From JACTOJ01 sp032335695 (GTDB lineage: Bacteria; Bacillota; Clostridia; Clostridiales; Clostridiaceae), in NCBI RefSeq assembly GCF_032335695.1, contig NZ_JACTOJ010000015.1, forward strand, positions 1 through 64,000: DNA of 64,000 nucleotides. The letters are read 5' to 3'. The notes below the pieces were generated by a model, which saw nothing but the letters and a program-made list of their open reading frames with translations, was not told the origin of the DNA and ran no database searches. Positions 8,884 through 18,172 of the stretch are shown piece by piece (the stretch's first letter is position 1; the number at the start of each line of letters is the position of its first letter). The position numbers and the translations under genes were made by a program.

Positions 8884-10884
8884 ATGAAGCAAAAACTTAT
8901 ATTTATTTTTATTCTGCTTACTTTTTTATTTATATATTCTACAAATGCTTCTGAAAAAAACTTGAAAAATAATATTACATGGAAGTATGCCGCCAGCACT
9001 TTATCTTGGAAAAGCGTGCTGCAGAAAAGTCCTTTGGAAGTAGAAGACACTTATAATTGGAAGGAACTTTCTACGCCGCAAAAGCCGCCTAGTGATTCCG
9101 TAAATGCACTTTGGCTTAAAGCTGATTTACCAAAATCCAATCTTACAGATCAATGTTTATTCCTTCGTACATATGATAAAGCTTTTGAAATTTACTTAGA
9201 TGGAAAATCAATATACCACTATGGTGATTTAAAAAACATAAATGATAAAACTCCAGTTGCTAGCCTTTGGCACATTGTCTCTTTGCCTTTAAACTATTCC
9301 GGTAAAACTATCTACATAAAAATGTATTCTTACAACAAATTCAACAATGGAGTAATTGCAAGATCAGAAGTGGACACAAAAAGCAGCATAATAATGAAAA
9401 TACTCAAAGAAGATATAATTAGTTTAATGGTGTCTGCTTTATTTGTATTCATGGGTATATGCTCACTAATAATAGCTTTTGTATCAAAGCTTCCTTCAAG
9501 TAAAAAGCCCCTAGTTTACATAGCATTCTCTTCAATATTTGTGGGACTATGGTTTATGAGCACTCAAAATATCAAGCAGCTTTTTATCAATTGCCCTCTG
9601 CTTTGGTACTATACCTCCATACTTTCATTGTTTTTTATTCCTGTATGGATATTGCTTTACTTAAAGAACACCTTGAATAATAGCTTTAAAAAAGTTACAA
9701 ACTTTATGCTTGCCTTTATATTATGTTATACTTTTATAGCATTGCTATTGCACATTACAGGCATATTCCAGCTGGCTGCTTTTTTAGCTCCCTTCCACCT
9801 ATGTCTTGTATTAATAGCTATAATTACTATGGTAATCATCATAAAAACTTATGCTGCTTCTGATAAAGTTAATTATCTTTTATCTTACAGCTTTATAGCT
9901 CTATGTTTTTTATGCATAGTAGATGTAATAAGGTGGTATACAGTTGTTACCTCAGATTTTAAATTTATAAGCCAATGGGGACTTCTTCTGTTTATATTTT
10001 CCCTTATGCTTACTCTAATTGGGCAAATGTCAGAGACTACCGCTAAACTTAAGATTTATTATGAAGAAATACAGAAGAAGGATCAGATGGTAGACTCTAT
10101 GTCAAATTATGATAAAATAAGAACCGAGCATTTTGCGAATATATCCCATGAGCTTAGAACTCCTTTAAATATTATTTTGAGTACTCTTCAGCTGCTTAAG
10201 CTCTATAAAGATAGAGGGGTAATAACCTATGATGGAACTGAAATTGATAGACATATAAATGTTATGAAACAAAATTGCTACAGACTCGTAAAATTAGTTA
10301 ATAATACTATAGATATTTCTAAAATAGACTCTGGCTATCTTAAGCCTAATTTCAGTCTTCAAAATATAGTACAAGTAGTTGAAAATACCGCTCTCTCTGC
10401 TTCAAACTATATAGAAAGCAAGGGAATAACTCTCTGCTTTGATACGAATGTAGAGGAGCTTTATATGTGCATGGATACTGATAAGATTGAAAGAATAGTA
10501 TTAAATCTTTTATCTAATGCCACTAAATTTTCTAATGCAGGCGCTCAAATTTGGGTAAAGATTTCGGCTTCTGAAGATTTAGTAACCTTCACCTTTGAAG
10601 ACACAGGCATTGGAATTAAAGAAGAAAAGTTGAAAAATATATTTGATAGATTTGTTCAAGTTAATTCCACCTCCTATAAGGGAAGCGGAATAGGGCTTTC
10701 CTTAGTAAAATCCTTAGTTGAGCTTCATAACGGCACTATTAAGGTAGAGAGTGAGTATGGCAAGGGAACAAAATTCACTATAGTATTGCCTATCATAACC
10801 AAATGTGAATTGGAGAATAATAGTATTGCCTTCAATGTAAGTCCTGATGATGAAAAATTAAAAATAGAATTTTCTGATCTATAG
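8884..10884 (+). CDS. Membrane sensor histidine kinase, 7TMR-DISM-like
   Basis: 666 residues from the ATG that follows AAAGGTGAT (an upstream in-frame TTG at 8869 was rejected). A signal peptide (1-22) precedes an extracytoplasmic beta-sandwich domain (about 30-170) like the sensor part of 7TMR-DISM receptors. Seven hydrophobic helices follow (about 180-385). The kinase core has the H box HFANISHELRTPLN (phosphorylated His about 422), N box NLLSNATKF (about 545), G1 box DTGIGI (about 573) and G2 box GSGIGLSL. No receiver or response regulator gene is adjacent, so it is an orphan kinase; in clostridia such kinases often feed Spo0A, which is only a hypothesis here. Confidence 0.88.
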   Translation: MKQKLIFIFILLTFLFIYSTNASEKNLKNNITWKYAASTLSWKSVLQKSPLEVEDTYNWKELSTPQKPPSDSVNALWLKADLPKSNLTDQCLFLRTYDKAFEIYLDGKSIYHYGDLKNINDKTPVASLWHIVSLPLNYSGKTIYIKMYSYNKFNNGVIARSEVDTKSSIIMKILKEDIISLMVSALFVFMGICSLIIAFVSKLPSSKKPLVYIAFSSIFVGLWFMSTQNIKQLFINCPLLWYYTSILSLFFIPVWILLYLKNTLNNSFKKVTNFMLAFILCYTFIALLLHITGIFQLAAFLAPFHLCLVLIAIITMVIIIKTYAASDKVNYLLSYSFIALCFLCIVDVIRWYTVVTSDFKFISQWGLLLFIFSLMLTLIGQMSETTAKLKIYYEEIQKKDQMVDSMSNYDKIRTEHFANISHELRTPLNIILSTLQLLKLYKDRGVITYDGTEIDRHINVMKQNCYRLVKLVNNTIDISKIDSGYLKPNFSLQNIVQVVENTALSASNYIESKGITLCFDTNVEELYMCMDTDKIERIVLNLLSNATKFSNAGAQIWVKISASEDLVTFTFEDTGIGIKEEKLKNIFDRFVQVNSTSYKGSGIGLSLVKSLVELHNGTIKVESEYGKGTKFTIVLPIITKCELENNSIAFNVSPDDEKLKIEFSDL

Positions 10885-10922
10885 ATAATTTACTGCAATA
10901 CTTTCTAGGAGGATGTATTTAA

Positions 10923-12047
10923 ATGAAACATATGAAGCTGAAGATAATGATTCCATTATTGTTAATCGTGGGAGTATTGATAATATCGATACTTCCAGAT
11001 TTTATAGATACATCCTCTGGAGATTTAGTACATGCAAGAGTAATAGGCAGTGCTGACAGCTCAAGTAAAGGCTCTCAAAATTACTCAAATGTAAAAATTA
11101 AAATATTGGACGGTGCTCATAAGAATGAAATCATTACAGTACAAAATATCGTAAATGAAAATATTAAAAGCGAAAGTGGTTCTAGAGAAAATTTTGTAGA
11201 AAAAAATGATGAGGTGCTAGTAAGCATACAAGAAGACAATAAAGCAAATATAAAAAGCGCCTACATATACGAAATAGTAAAATATCGGCAGCTATACTTT
11301 CTTATATTCGTATTTGCTGCAGCTGTAATTTTTATTGGCGGCAAGAAAGGTCTAAAGTCCCTGCTTTCTCTTGTTATAACAGGTTTTGCTGTATTAAAGC
11401 TCCTTCTTCCTCTCATTTTAGCTGGGTTTAATCCAGTAGCGGTGTCCGTGGTGCTGTGCATAGGCATAAGCATATTGAATCTTATAATAATAAGCGGAAA
11501 AAACAAAAAGACTTTAGCTGCAATTATAGGTACCTGCTCAGGGGTTGTTCTTTCTGGAATAATAGCCCTTTATTTTATTTACAATATGAAATTAAAAGGC
11601 TTTAGCGATGATGAACTTCAGATGCTCATATTCACTTCTCAAAATTCTAATTTTGATTACAGAGGCCTGTTATTTGCGGGAATTCTTATGGGGGCTCTGG
11701 GAGCTGTAATGGACGTAAGCATTTCTATAGCCTCTTCCATGAATGAAATAGCCCTAAACAATAACGAGACAAGTTTTAAAAGCCTATTTACTTCTGGAAT
11801 GAATGTAGGTAAGGATATAATGGGATCCATGGCCAACACTCTAATACTTGCCTATGCAGGCGGAGCTATCTACACCCTTTTGTTGATATCTTCTTACAAT
11901 ATGACTATCAGCAGAATATTAGATCAGGACTTATTTGCTTCTGAAATACTGAAATCTATCTGCGGAAGTCTTGGACTTGTGTTTACTATTCCGTTAACTG
12001 CCCTTGCCTACGCTGCCTTGTGTAAAAGAAAACCAAAGGAATCATAG
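10923..12047 (+). CDS. YibE/F-family membrane protein
   Basis: 374 residues. One hydrophobic helix at 7-25, an extracytoplasmic beta-rich region to about residue 122 (contains VRIG-like SGDLVHARVIG and NDEVLVSI), then about seven transmembrane helices. The GILMGALGAVMDVSISIASSM segment is the hallmark of the YibE/F family. In lactic acid bacteria relatives occur as paired membrane proteins; the molecular role is unknown. RBS AGGAGG lies about ten bases upstream. It lies 38 bases after the histidine kinase, so the two are probably cotranscribed. Confidence 0.85.
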   Translation: MKHMKLKIMIPLLLIVGVLIISILPDFIDTSSGDLVHARVIGSADSSSKGSQNYSNVKIKILDGAHKNEIITVQNIVNENIKSESGSRENFVEKNDEVLVSIQEDNKANIKSAYIYEIVKYRQLYFLIFVFAAAVIFIGGKKGLKSLLSLVITGFAVLKLLLPLILAGFNPVAVSVVLCIGISILNLIIISGKNKKTLAAIIGTCSGVVLSGIIALYFIYNMKLKGFSDDELQMLIFTSQNSNFDYRGLLFAGILMGALGAVMDVSISIASSMNEIALNNNETSFKSLFTSGMNVGKDIMGSMANTLILAYAGGAIYTLLLISSYNMTISRILDQDLFASEILKSICGSLGLVFTIPLTALAYAALCKRKPKES

Positions 12048-12159
12048 TTAATCCATAATACTTTATTCATAGTTTGTTATTGTTTTATACACAAATTCGG
12101 TTTATACTTTTGAAGCAGAACCAAAAATATAAACTTAGAAAACCACTAGGAGATTGTAT

Positions 12160-14013
12160 ATGAAAAAGCTAAAAAATGTACTTTTAAATAATATTGATCT
12201 GTTGTTATTCATAATAATTATGTCTATAAAATTCCTTGTATACGGAAGTATAATTCAGGAAAATTATTTTTCGGCTTCCTCCCTATACCCGCCTGTATTT
12301 ACTTCCTTGATAGTTATTTGTTCTATAGCTCTCCTATTTAAAAAGAAATATAGGACTTTGTTTCTCTATATAGTTGATGTCTTACTATCTATTCTAATAG
12401 TTTCGGATACAGTTTACTTTGGATATTATAGAGATATTCTTTCCATACCTGTAATACAAAATGGTATGCTTCTAGGCCCTGTAAAAGCCAGCGTCATTAG
12501 TCTGTTCAAAATAAAATACCTGTTGTTCTTTTTAGATTTTATTATTATTCCTAAGCTTATTTATAAAATAATGCCTGAAAAAGATAACACTTTAAAGTTA
12601 AGGCTTATAAGCTTTGCAGTTTTGCTTTTAATAGGCGCAGGCGGCGATGCCAATTATATATATAAGCTTTCTGTAGAGCAGCCTAATCTTATTACCACAA
12701 TGTACAATAGAATTTATATTGCGGAGCATCTAGGTAATCTGAACTTTCATGTACTTGACACCTACAATTCTATCTCAAGAGCTATACAGAAAGGCACTAA
12801 GCTTTCTGCAGACAAAGAAAATGAACTAAAGAAATTCTTCGCCAGCAATACCACCACCTCAGAAAATCCTAAATTAAAAGGAACTGGTGAAGGCAAAAAT
12901 CTTATTATTATTCAGGTTGAAGCTCTTCAGCAGTTTGTGATAAACAGATCTATAAATGGTCAAGAGATAACACCTAATTTGAATGCATGGCTTAAAAAGA
13001 GTGCTTATTTTGATAATTATTTTTATCAGGTAGCTGGAGGTAATACCTCTGATGCAGAGCTCATGACTAATAATTCGGTTTACCCTGCAGCTGCAGGAGC
13101 TGCGGCTTACCTATACTGCGGAAATCAGTTTAATTCACTTCCAAAAGCCCTTGACGATAAGGGTTATACTAGTATTGCTCTTCACGGCTTTAAGGAAGAC
13201 TTTTGGAATAGGAGCGTTATGAACAAAGCTGAGGGCTTTGATACCTTCTATGGGCAAAGCAGTTTTAAGCTGGACGAAATAGTGGGTATGGGGCTTAGCG
13301 ATAAGTCATTTCTAAATCAATCTGTAGATATATTAAAAAAGCAAAAGCAGCCCTTTTATAGCTTTCTTGTAACCCTTAGCAGTCACTTCCCTTTCGATGA
13401 CACAAAGCATTACGGTGACTTTAATGTGGGAGAATACGACGGAAGCCTGCTTGGTGACTATTTAAAAAGCATACATTATGCGGACGAACAATTAGGAATG
13501 TTTTTAAAGGAATTAGATGAGGCAGGACTAACTAAAAATTCAATAATTGCCTTATATGGGGATCACTATGCTATACCTAAGAGTGAAGAAAAGAATCTAT
13601 ACAAATTTTTAGGTATGCAGGGCAGCGAGCTTAATTGGGCATTGCTTCAAAAGGTGCCTATGATAATGCACTTCCCTGGCGACCAAAACAGCGGAGTGTA
13701 TCATAACTACTCTGGGGAGATGGACTTATATCCTACTATAGCAAACTTATATAATCTTCCTACAAAATATATGTTTGGAAAAGACTTATTTAATCCTGTT
13801 AACGATACTGTTATTCTTAGAAATGGCTCCTTTACGGACGGAAACATTTTCTATCTATCTCAGTATAATAAGTACTATGATGTTAAAACCGGAGCTTTGT
13901 TAAGTGAAACTCAGGAGAATAAAACTAAACGAGATTATGCCGACAAAATGCTAGAGTACTCTGATGATGTGCTTAATCATAATCTATTGGAAAAATTTGA
14001 TAAAGAAAACTGA
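12160..14013 (+). CDS. LTA-synthase-like sulfatase-family phosphoglycerol transferase
   Basis: 617 residues; ATG at 12160 chosen because TAGGAGA lies at 12147-12153. Five N-terminal transmembrane helices within residues 1-165 precede an extracellular sulfatase-fold domain. Visible active-site elements: IIIQVEALQ (metal-binding Glu), GGNTSDAELM with the catalytic Thr equivalent to the LtaS GKTSDSE motif, FFWNR-like region DFWNRS, and GDHYAIP. Members polymerise glycerol phosphate from phosphatidylglycerol to make lipoteichoic acid, or prime that chain. Which of the two this enzyme does cannot be told by eye. It ends just before the leader at 14023. Confidence 0.88.
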   Translation: MKKLKNVLLNNIDLLLFIIIMSIKFLVYGSIIQENYFSASSLYPPVFTSLIVICSIALLFKKKYRTLFLYIVDVLLSILIVSDTVYFGYYRDILSIPVIQNGMLLGPVKASVISLFKIKYLLFFLDFIIIPKLIYKIMPEKDNTLKLRLISFAVLLLIGAGGDANYIYKLSVEQPNLITTMYNRIYIAEHLGNLNFHVLDTYNSISRAIQKGTKLSADKENELKKFFASNTTTSENPKLKGTGEGKNLIIIQVEALQQFVINRSINGQEITPNLNAWLKKSAYFDNYFYQVAGGNTSDAELMTNNSVYPAAAGAAAYLYCGNQFNSLPKALDDKGYTSIALHGFKEDFWNRSVMNKAEGFDTFYGQSSFKLDEIVGMGLSDKSFLNQSVDILKKQKQPFYSFLVTLSSHFPFDDTKHYGDFNVGEYDGSLLGDYLKSIHYADEQLGMFLKELDEAGLTKNSIIALYGDHYAIPKSEEKNLYKFLGMQGSELNWALLQKVPMIMHFPGDQNSGVYHNYSGEMDLYPTIANLYNLPTKYMFGKDLFNPVNDTVILRNGSFTDGNIFYLSQYNKYYDVKTGALLSETQENKTKRDYADKMLEYSDDVLNHNLLEKFDKEN

Positions 14014-14022
14014 AATAATTAA

Positions 14023-14051
14023 TTGCACTTGCTGTAATTTAATGTTATACT
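14023..14051 (+). promoter_or_regulatory. Strong sigma-A promoter with extended -10
   Basis: TTGCAC (14023-14028), 17-base spacer, TATACT (14046-14051) preceded by the TG of an extended -10. A transcript starting near 14058 would run into the hairpin at 14277. Confidence 0.7.
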
Positions 14052-14090
14052 TACCATATAAACCTTTGTAATACGAAAGGAGAATGTTTT

Positions 14091-14114
14091 ATGAGCGAGG
14101 TAGTTTTAAGCTAA
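14091..14114 (+). CDS. Seven-codon leader ORF MSEVVLS upstream of polyamine synthase
   Basis: ATG at 14091 is preceded by AAAGGAG at optimal distance (the best ribosome binding site within several hundred bases), yet the frame stops after seven codons: Met-Ser-Glu-Val-Val-Leu-Ser-stop. It lies in a promoter-driven leader that ends in a terminator hairpin before the DUF43/BpsA-type gene. Short translated leaders commonly sense a small molecule by ribosome stalling. Translation and function are inferred. Confidence 0.45.
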   Translation: MSEVVLS

Positions 14115-14276
14115 CCAACTGAATAGCTGATCTTATAATTCAGAATTATTAAGTCTTAATTTGAAAGGCTTGTTAATTGTGTTTTTGTAAGATACTCATT
14201 AGAGTATAAACATCATTCAACCTTTTAGTATTTACATGTATTTAGCGTGTTTTATTAATATTAACTATTTGAATTT

Positions 14277-14315
14277 AAAGGCTGTATTGACTTCGAGTTT
14301 ATATAGCCTTTTTTG
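14277..14315 (+). terminator. Leader terminator before polyamine synthase gene
   Basis: AAAGGCTGTAT pairs with ATATAGCCTTT (one G-T pair), followed by a TTTTTTG tract. It lies about 120 bases upstream of the ATG at 14435, so it would either end a small RNA or attenuate the downstream gene. Confidence 0.7.
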
Positions 14316-14434
14316 TTTTGCATTTTTTTAATAATTGATATGATGCCTAATCTAATGATAAAGCTGCATATTCAGCATGGTTAGCTTCTTTTTTGAAATC
14401 AAAACCACAAATTTTGTACAAAAAGGAGATTTGC

Positions 14435-15490
14435 ATGCTTAATTATATCGATAAAATTTATGAAAACATGGAACTTAAAGAAGGAAAACAAGTAATACAG
14501 AACACTCTTATAAACATATATCTCTGTGAAGGAATTTCTACAAAAGAGCTCTCCAGAAATAACCTGCTTCCCCTGCCCTTAACTGCCGCCATAAAAAAGG
14601 AGGCCGTCAAGCTTGGTTTGGCTGTTCAAGATAGAGGGGTAAGGCTCACTTCTATTGGAAAAAATCTTATCGAAAAAGAGTTTGGCTTTTATGATTTGAA
14701 TATAAAACTATACGACAATTTATTAAATAGTTCCATAGATGATTTTAGCTATGTTCAGGACGTGCTTGAAGATTTAAGGATAATATTACAGCAAAGGCCA
14801 AGTGCTGATGTAACTATAGATCAGTCAAAATGCACTGCAGAAACTGCCCTTAAAAGAGCTATCCTCTGCCTTAAATACTCTGGCTTAATAGGAAAGAATA
14901 TATTGTGCATTGGAGATGATGATTTTATAAGCGTAGCCCTAGGACTTTTATTGAAGAAACTGTATGGAAGCATTTCTAATTGTAAGAGCTCTATATGCGT
15001 GGTGGATATAGATGAGAGAATTTTAGATACTATATCCCATATAGCTGAAGAATTTAAACTTCCCATAACCTGTATAAAATCTGATCTGAGAGATTCTCTA
15101 AATAAAGACTTAGTAAATAATTATAACTGCTTATTTACTGATCCTCCTTATACTCTGCCAGGAATTAAGCTGTTTCTTTCAAGGGGCTTAGAAGGGTTAA
15201 ATAGGGATTCCTCTTCTACTATATTTTTATCATATGGGCATAAATCTCCAGATTTTGATTTAAGCCTGCAAAATTATTTTAGAGAAATGGGACTTGTGAT
15301 ATCAGAAATAATACCCAAATTCAATACCTATGAGGGCGCTTCCTTAATAGGCAATATGAGTCAAATGACCATTTTAAAAACCACTGAAAGCAGTAAAACT
15401 CTTGTGGATGGCTCTTATGAGAAACCTATATACACGAAAGATTTTAAAAAATCGGCTCATTCTTATGAGTCAAAAGTAACAGTGCTCTAA
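14435..15490 (+). CDS. bpsA: DUF43/BpsA-family branched-chain polyamine synthase
   Basis: 351 residues, the same length as archaeal BpsA. An N-terminal winged-helix-like region (1-85) precedes a Rossmann aminopropyltransferase domain with motif I LCIGDDDFISVAL, VVDIDERILD, the SDLRD segment, FTDPPYTLPGIKLFL with the DPPY active-site motif, and FLSRGLEGL. In thermophiles this family transfers aminopropyl groups from decarboxylated AdoMet to spermidine, giving N4-branched polyamines. Activity in a mesophilic clostridium is an inference. ATG at 14435 follows AAAGGAGA; an upstream TTG at 14393 was rejected. The terminator-bearing leader with a tiny ORF stands upstream. Confidence 0.8.
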   Translation: MLNYIDKIYENMELKEGKQVIQNTLINIYLCEGISTKELSRNNLLPLPLTAAIKKEAVKLGLAVQDRGVRLTSIGKNLIEKEFGFYDLNIKLYDNLLNSSIDDFSYVQDVLEDLRIILQQRPSADVTIDQSKCTAETALKRAILCLKYSGLIGKNILCIGDDDFISVALGLLLKKLYGSISNCKSSICVVDIDERILDTISHIAEEFKLPITCIKSDLRDSLNKDLVNNYNCLFTDPPYTLPGIKLFLSRGLEGLNRDSSSTIFLSYGHKSPDFDLSLQNYFREMGLVISEIIPKFNTYEGASLIGNMSQMTILKTTESSKTLVDGSYEKPIYTKDFKKSAHSYESKVTVL

Positions 15491-15538
15491 GCCTTGCATA
15501 CTATGAAAATATCAGTATTGTTTTAGAAAGGAGCACTA

Positions 15539-18055
15539 ATGAAAACTAGCATAATAATACTAACCTATAATCAATTAGCTTATACTAAAAAGTGCCTAGA
15601 CAGTATCAAAAAATATACTCAGGAAACAACCTATGAAATTATTATTGTAGATAATAATTCCACAGACGGAACAGTGGAATGGTTAAAATCGCAAAAGGAT
15701 TTAATAACTATTTTTAATGATGACAATTTAGGCTTTCCAAAGGGGTGTAATCTAGGAATAGAAAATTCTACTGGAGATAACATATTGCTTTTAAATAATG
15801 ATGTAATAGTCACTCCGCATTGGCTGGAAAATCTTTTAGATGCTCTCTACAGTTCAGATAAAATAGGTGCTGTAGGAGCTGTATCTAACTATTGCTCTTA
15901 TTACCAGAGCATACCCGTAAGCTATAGCAATGATGCTGAAATGATTGAATTTGCACAAAAAAATAATTTAACCAATAAAGGTATTTGGGATGAACGTTTG
16001 CTGCTCATAGGTTTTTGTATGCTTATAAAAAAAGAAGTTGTGGAAAAAGTAGGCTATTTAGATGAACTTTTTACACCAGGAAACTTTGAAGATGACGACT
16101 ATTCTCTTAGAATAAGGCTGGCAGGCTATAAATTGCTGCTTTGTAGAGATGTTTTTATTCACCATTATGGAAGTGCTTCCTTTGGAAGCACAGGAGATAT
16201 GTTCTATAATGTATTTCAATTAAACAAGAAAAAGTTTGAAGATAAATGGGGCTTCGATGCAAATTACTCTACCTTCATAAGAGGAGACATAATAAATTTA
16301 ATTAAAGCTGATAAAAATGCAGCTTTAAAGGTTTTAGAAATAGGTTGTGCCTGCGGAGGCACTCTCTTAGAAATAAAAAATCATTACAAAAATGCAGAGC
16401 TCTTCGGTATAGAATTAAACAGCAATACAACAAAAATATCTTCATTAATTGCAGATATAAAAAATTCTAATATAGAGAAAGAAGAATTAGCTTACGAAGA
16501 AAACTATTTTGACTACATCATATTTGCCGATGTACTTGAACACTTATTAAATCCATGGCAGGTATTAACAAATATAAAAAAATATTTAAAGCATGATGGA
16601 AATATACTAGCCAGTATACCTAATGTTATGCATTATTCAGTAATAAGAGATCTTTTAAATGGAAACTGGAATTACGTAGATGCAGGTATTTTAGATAAAA
16701 CTCACCTAAGATTTTTTACCTATAATCAAATTATTTCTATGTTTAAAAATTGTGGTTACAATATTCTTCAATGTAACACAAACTTGCTTGTATCTACTAA
16801 TGAAGACATAGATTTTATTAATTCTTTAGCTATTTTAAGTAATGAAGCTAATAAATATCAATTTTCAGTATACCAGTATATTATTAGCGCCTCCAAAGCT
16901 GAACCCATTAAGGAAAGCATTGTACCTGTTGAACCATCTGGCGAATACACCAAAAACAGAGGAAAGCTATTTGTTACTCTCTTCCCTGAAACCGAAAATG
17001 TGCATCTTACAAAAGATGTGGGTATGATTCCATTTTTAATGCATAAATATTTTAATTACAATTCCAAAATCGTATGCTATAAAAACGGCAGTTACCCTTA
17101 CTTAAATAAAGAGGTTTTAGGACTCAACCTAGACTTTCTTGAAAATACAGACAATGATTTAATTGATGGCAATAATTATATAAAAAAAAATGCCAAGAAT
17201 ATAGCTGTACTGCATATATTTCATTTTCTTCAGCGTTCTCTGGTTTGGATACAAACCTATAAATCCTTAAATCCAAGAGGAAAGATTTATTTAAAACTAG
17301 ATGCAAACATTAATATATTAAATTATAATTTAACTCCTCAACAAATTGAAATTTTGCAACTGTGCGATCTCATAACCGTAGAAACAAAGTATCTATACGA
17401 ATATTTAAATAATCACTGGAAAATAAAAGTAGAGTACCTTCCTAACGGATTTTATGATATTAGTAATCACCAAGAAGCCAATTATTATGAAAAAGAAAAT
17501 ATCATCTGCACTGCTGGGCGAATCGGCTTCTATCTAAAGTCACATGAGATACTCCTAGAAGCATTTAAATTTGCAGCCTCTTTTATACCAGACTGGAAGC
17601 TTAAGCTAATAGGTACTATTGATGAAAGCTTTAAATCTTATCTGCTTAAATTTTTTTCAGAAAACCCTTCTCTTAAAGATAGAGTTATACTCACTGGCTT
17701 TATTGGAGATAAGAAAGTTCTAGATGAGGAATATAGGAAAGCTAAAATATATTGTCAAACCTCAAAGCTAGAAAGCTTTGGAATTTCAATGATTGAAGCT
17801 CAAAAAAATGGCTGTTTTATATTAACCTCAGATGTAATTTCTGCTTTAGATATTACTGACAACAATAAATACGGAGAGATTTTCCCTATTGGCAGCGCAA
17901 ATACTTTGGCAATGCTACTGATAAAATATTGTACAAACGAATATCTATTGGAAAATAACTGCTTACCTGCTCAACAATTTGCTTATGACAATTTTTATTG
18001 GCCTAAAATATGCTCTAAAATTAACGATTTATTAAATAATCCAAAAGCAGATTAA
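15539..18055 (+). CDS. Trifunctional GT2 / SAM methyltransferase / GT4 fusion
   Basis: 838 residues in three parts. Residues 1-215: WbbL-like GT2 domain (SIIILTYNQ, VDNNSTDGT, LLLNNDV, then GNFEDDDYSLR). Residues about 245-440: class I methyltransferase with motif I VLEIGCACGG (about 264), FADVLEHL and the HLRFFT segment, as in sugar O-methyltransferases. Residues about 465-838: GT-B/GT4 domain ending with the donor-site motif SFGISMIEAQKNG (about 745). RBS AAAGGAG precedes the ATG. One chain could add, cap or methylate successive sugars of a surface glycan. It is 48 bases after the BpsA-type gene and ends in a shared terminator. Confidence 0.85.
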   Translation: MKTSIIILTYNQLAYTKKCLDSIKKYTQETTYEIIIVDNNSTDGTVEWLKSQKDLITIFNDDNLGFPKGCNLGIENSTGDNILLLNNDVIVTPHWLENLLDALYSSDKIGAVGAVSNYCSYYQSIPVSYSNDAEMIEFAQKNNLTNKGIWDERLLLIGFCMLIKKEVVEKVGYLDELFTPGNFEDDDYSLRIRLAGYKLLLCRDVFIHHYGSASFGSTGDMFYNVFQLNKKKFEDKWGFDANYSTFIRGDIINLIKADKNAALKVLEIGCACGGTLLEIKNHYKNAELFGIELNSNTTKISSLIADIKNSNIEKEELAYEENYFDYIIFADVLEHLLNPWQVLTNIKKYLKHDGNILASIPNVMHYSVIRDLLNGNWNYVDAGILDKTHLRFFTYNQIISMFKNCGYNILQCNTNLLVSTNEDIDFINSLAILSNEANKYQFSVYQYIISASKAEPIKESIVPVEPSGEYTKNRGKLFVTLFPETENVHLTKDVGMIPFLMHKYFNYNSKIVCYKNGSYPYLNKEVLGLNLDFLENTDNDLIDGNNYIKKNAKNIAVLHIFHFLQRSLVWIQTYKSLNPRGKIYLKLDANINILNYNLTPQQIEILQLCDLITVETKYLYEYLNNHWKIKVEYLPNGFYDISNHQEANYYEKENIICTAGRIGFYLKSHEILLEAFKFAASFIPDWKLKLIGTIDESFKSYLLKFFSENPSLKDRVILTGFIGDKKVLDEEYRKAKIYCQTSKLESFGISMIEAQKNGCFILTSDVISALDITDNNKYGEIFPIGSANTLAMLLIKYCTNEYLLENNCLPAQQFAYDNFYWPKICSKINDLLNNPKAD

Positions 18056-18126
18056 AATTTCCTATTAAATCCATATTAATAATAACCAATAAATATTTAT
18101 AAGCTTGCATATATTTTAATTGTAGA

Positions 18127-18172
18127 AAATACAAGATAACGCACTCCTCTGCCTTATCTTGTATCTTCTTTT
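18127..18172. terminator. Bidirectional terminator between convergent glycosylation genes
   Basis: Perfect 11-base stem ATACAAGATAA (18129-18139) and TTATCTTGTAT (18154-18164), with T-rich sequence CTTCTTTT after it on the plus strand. It separates the convergent genes ending at 18055 and 18171. Confidence 0.75.

Noticed and set aside
14058..14320. Known riboswitch class in the bpsA leader
   Set aside because: I could not match conserved cores of SAM, guanidine, preQ1, T-box or other classes that I know; only the short ORF and the terminator are supported.
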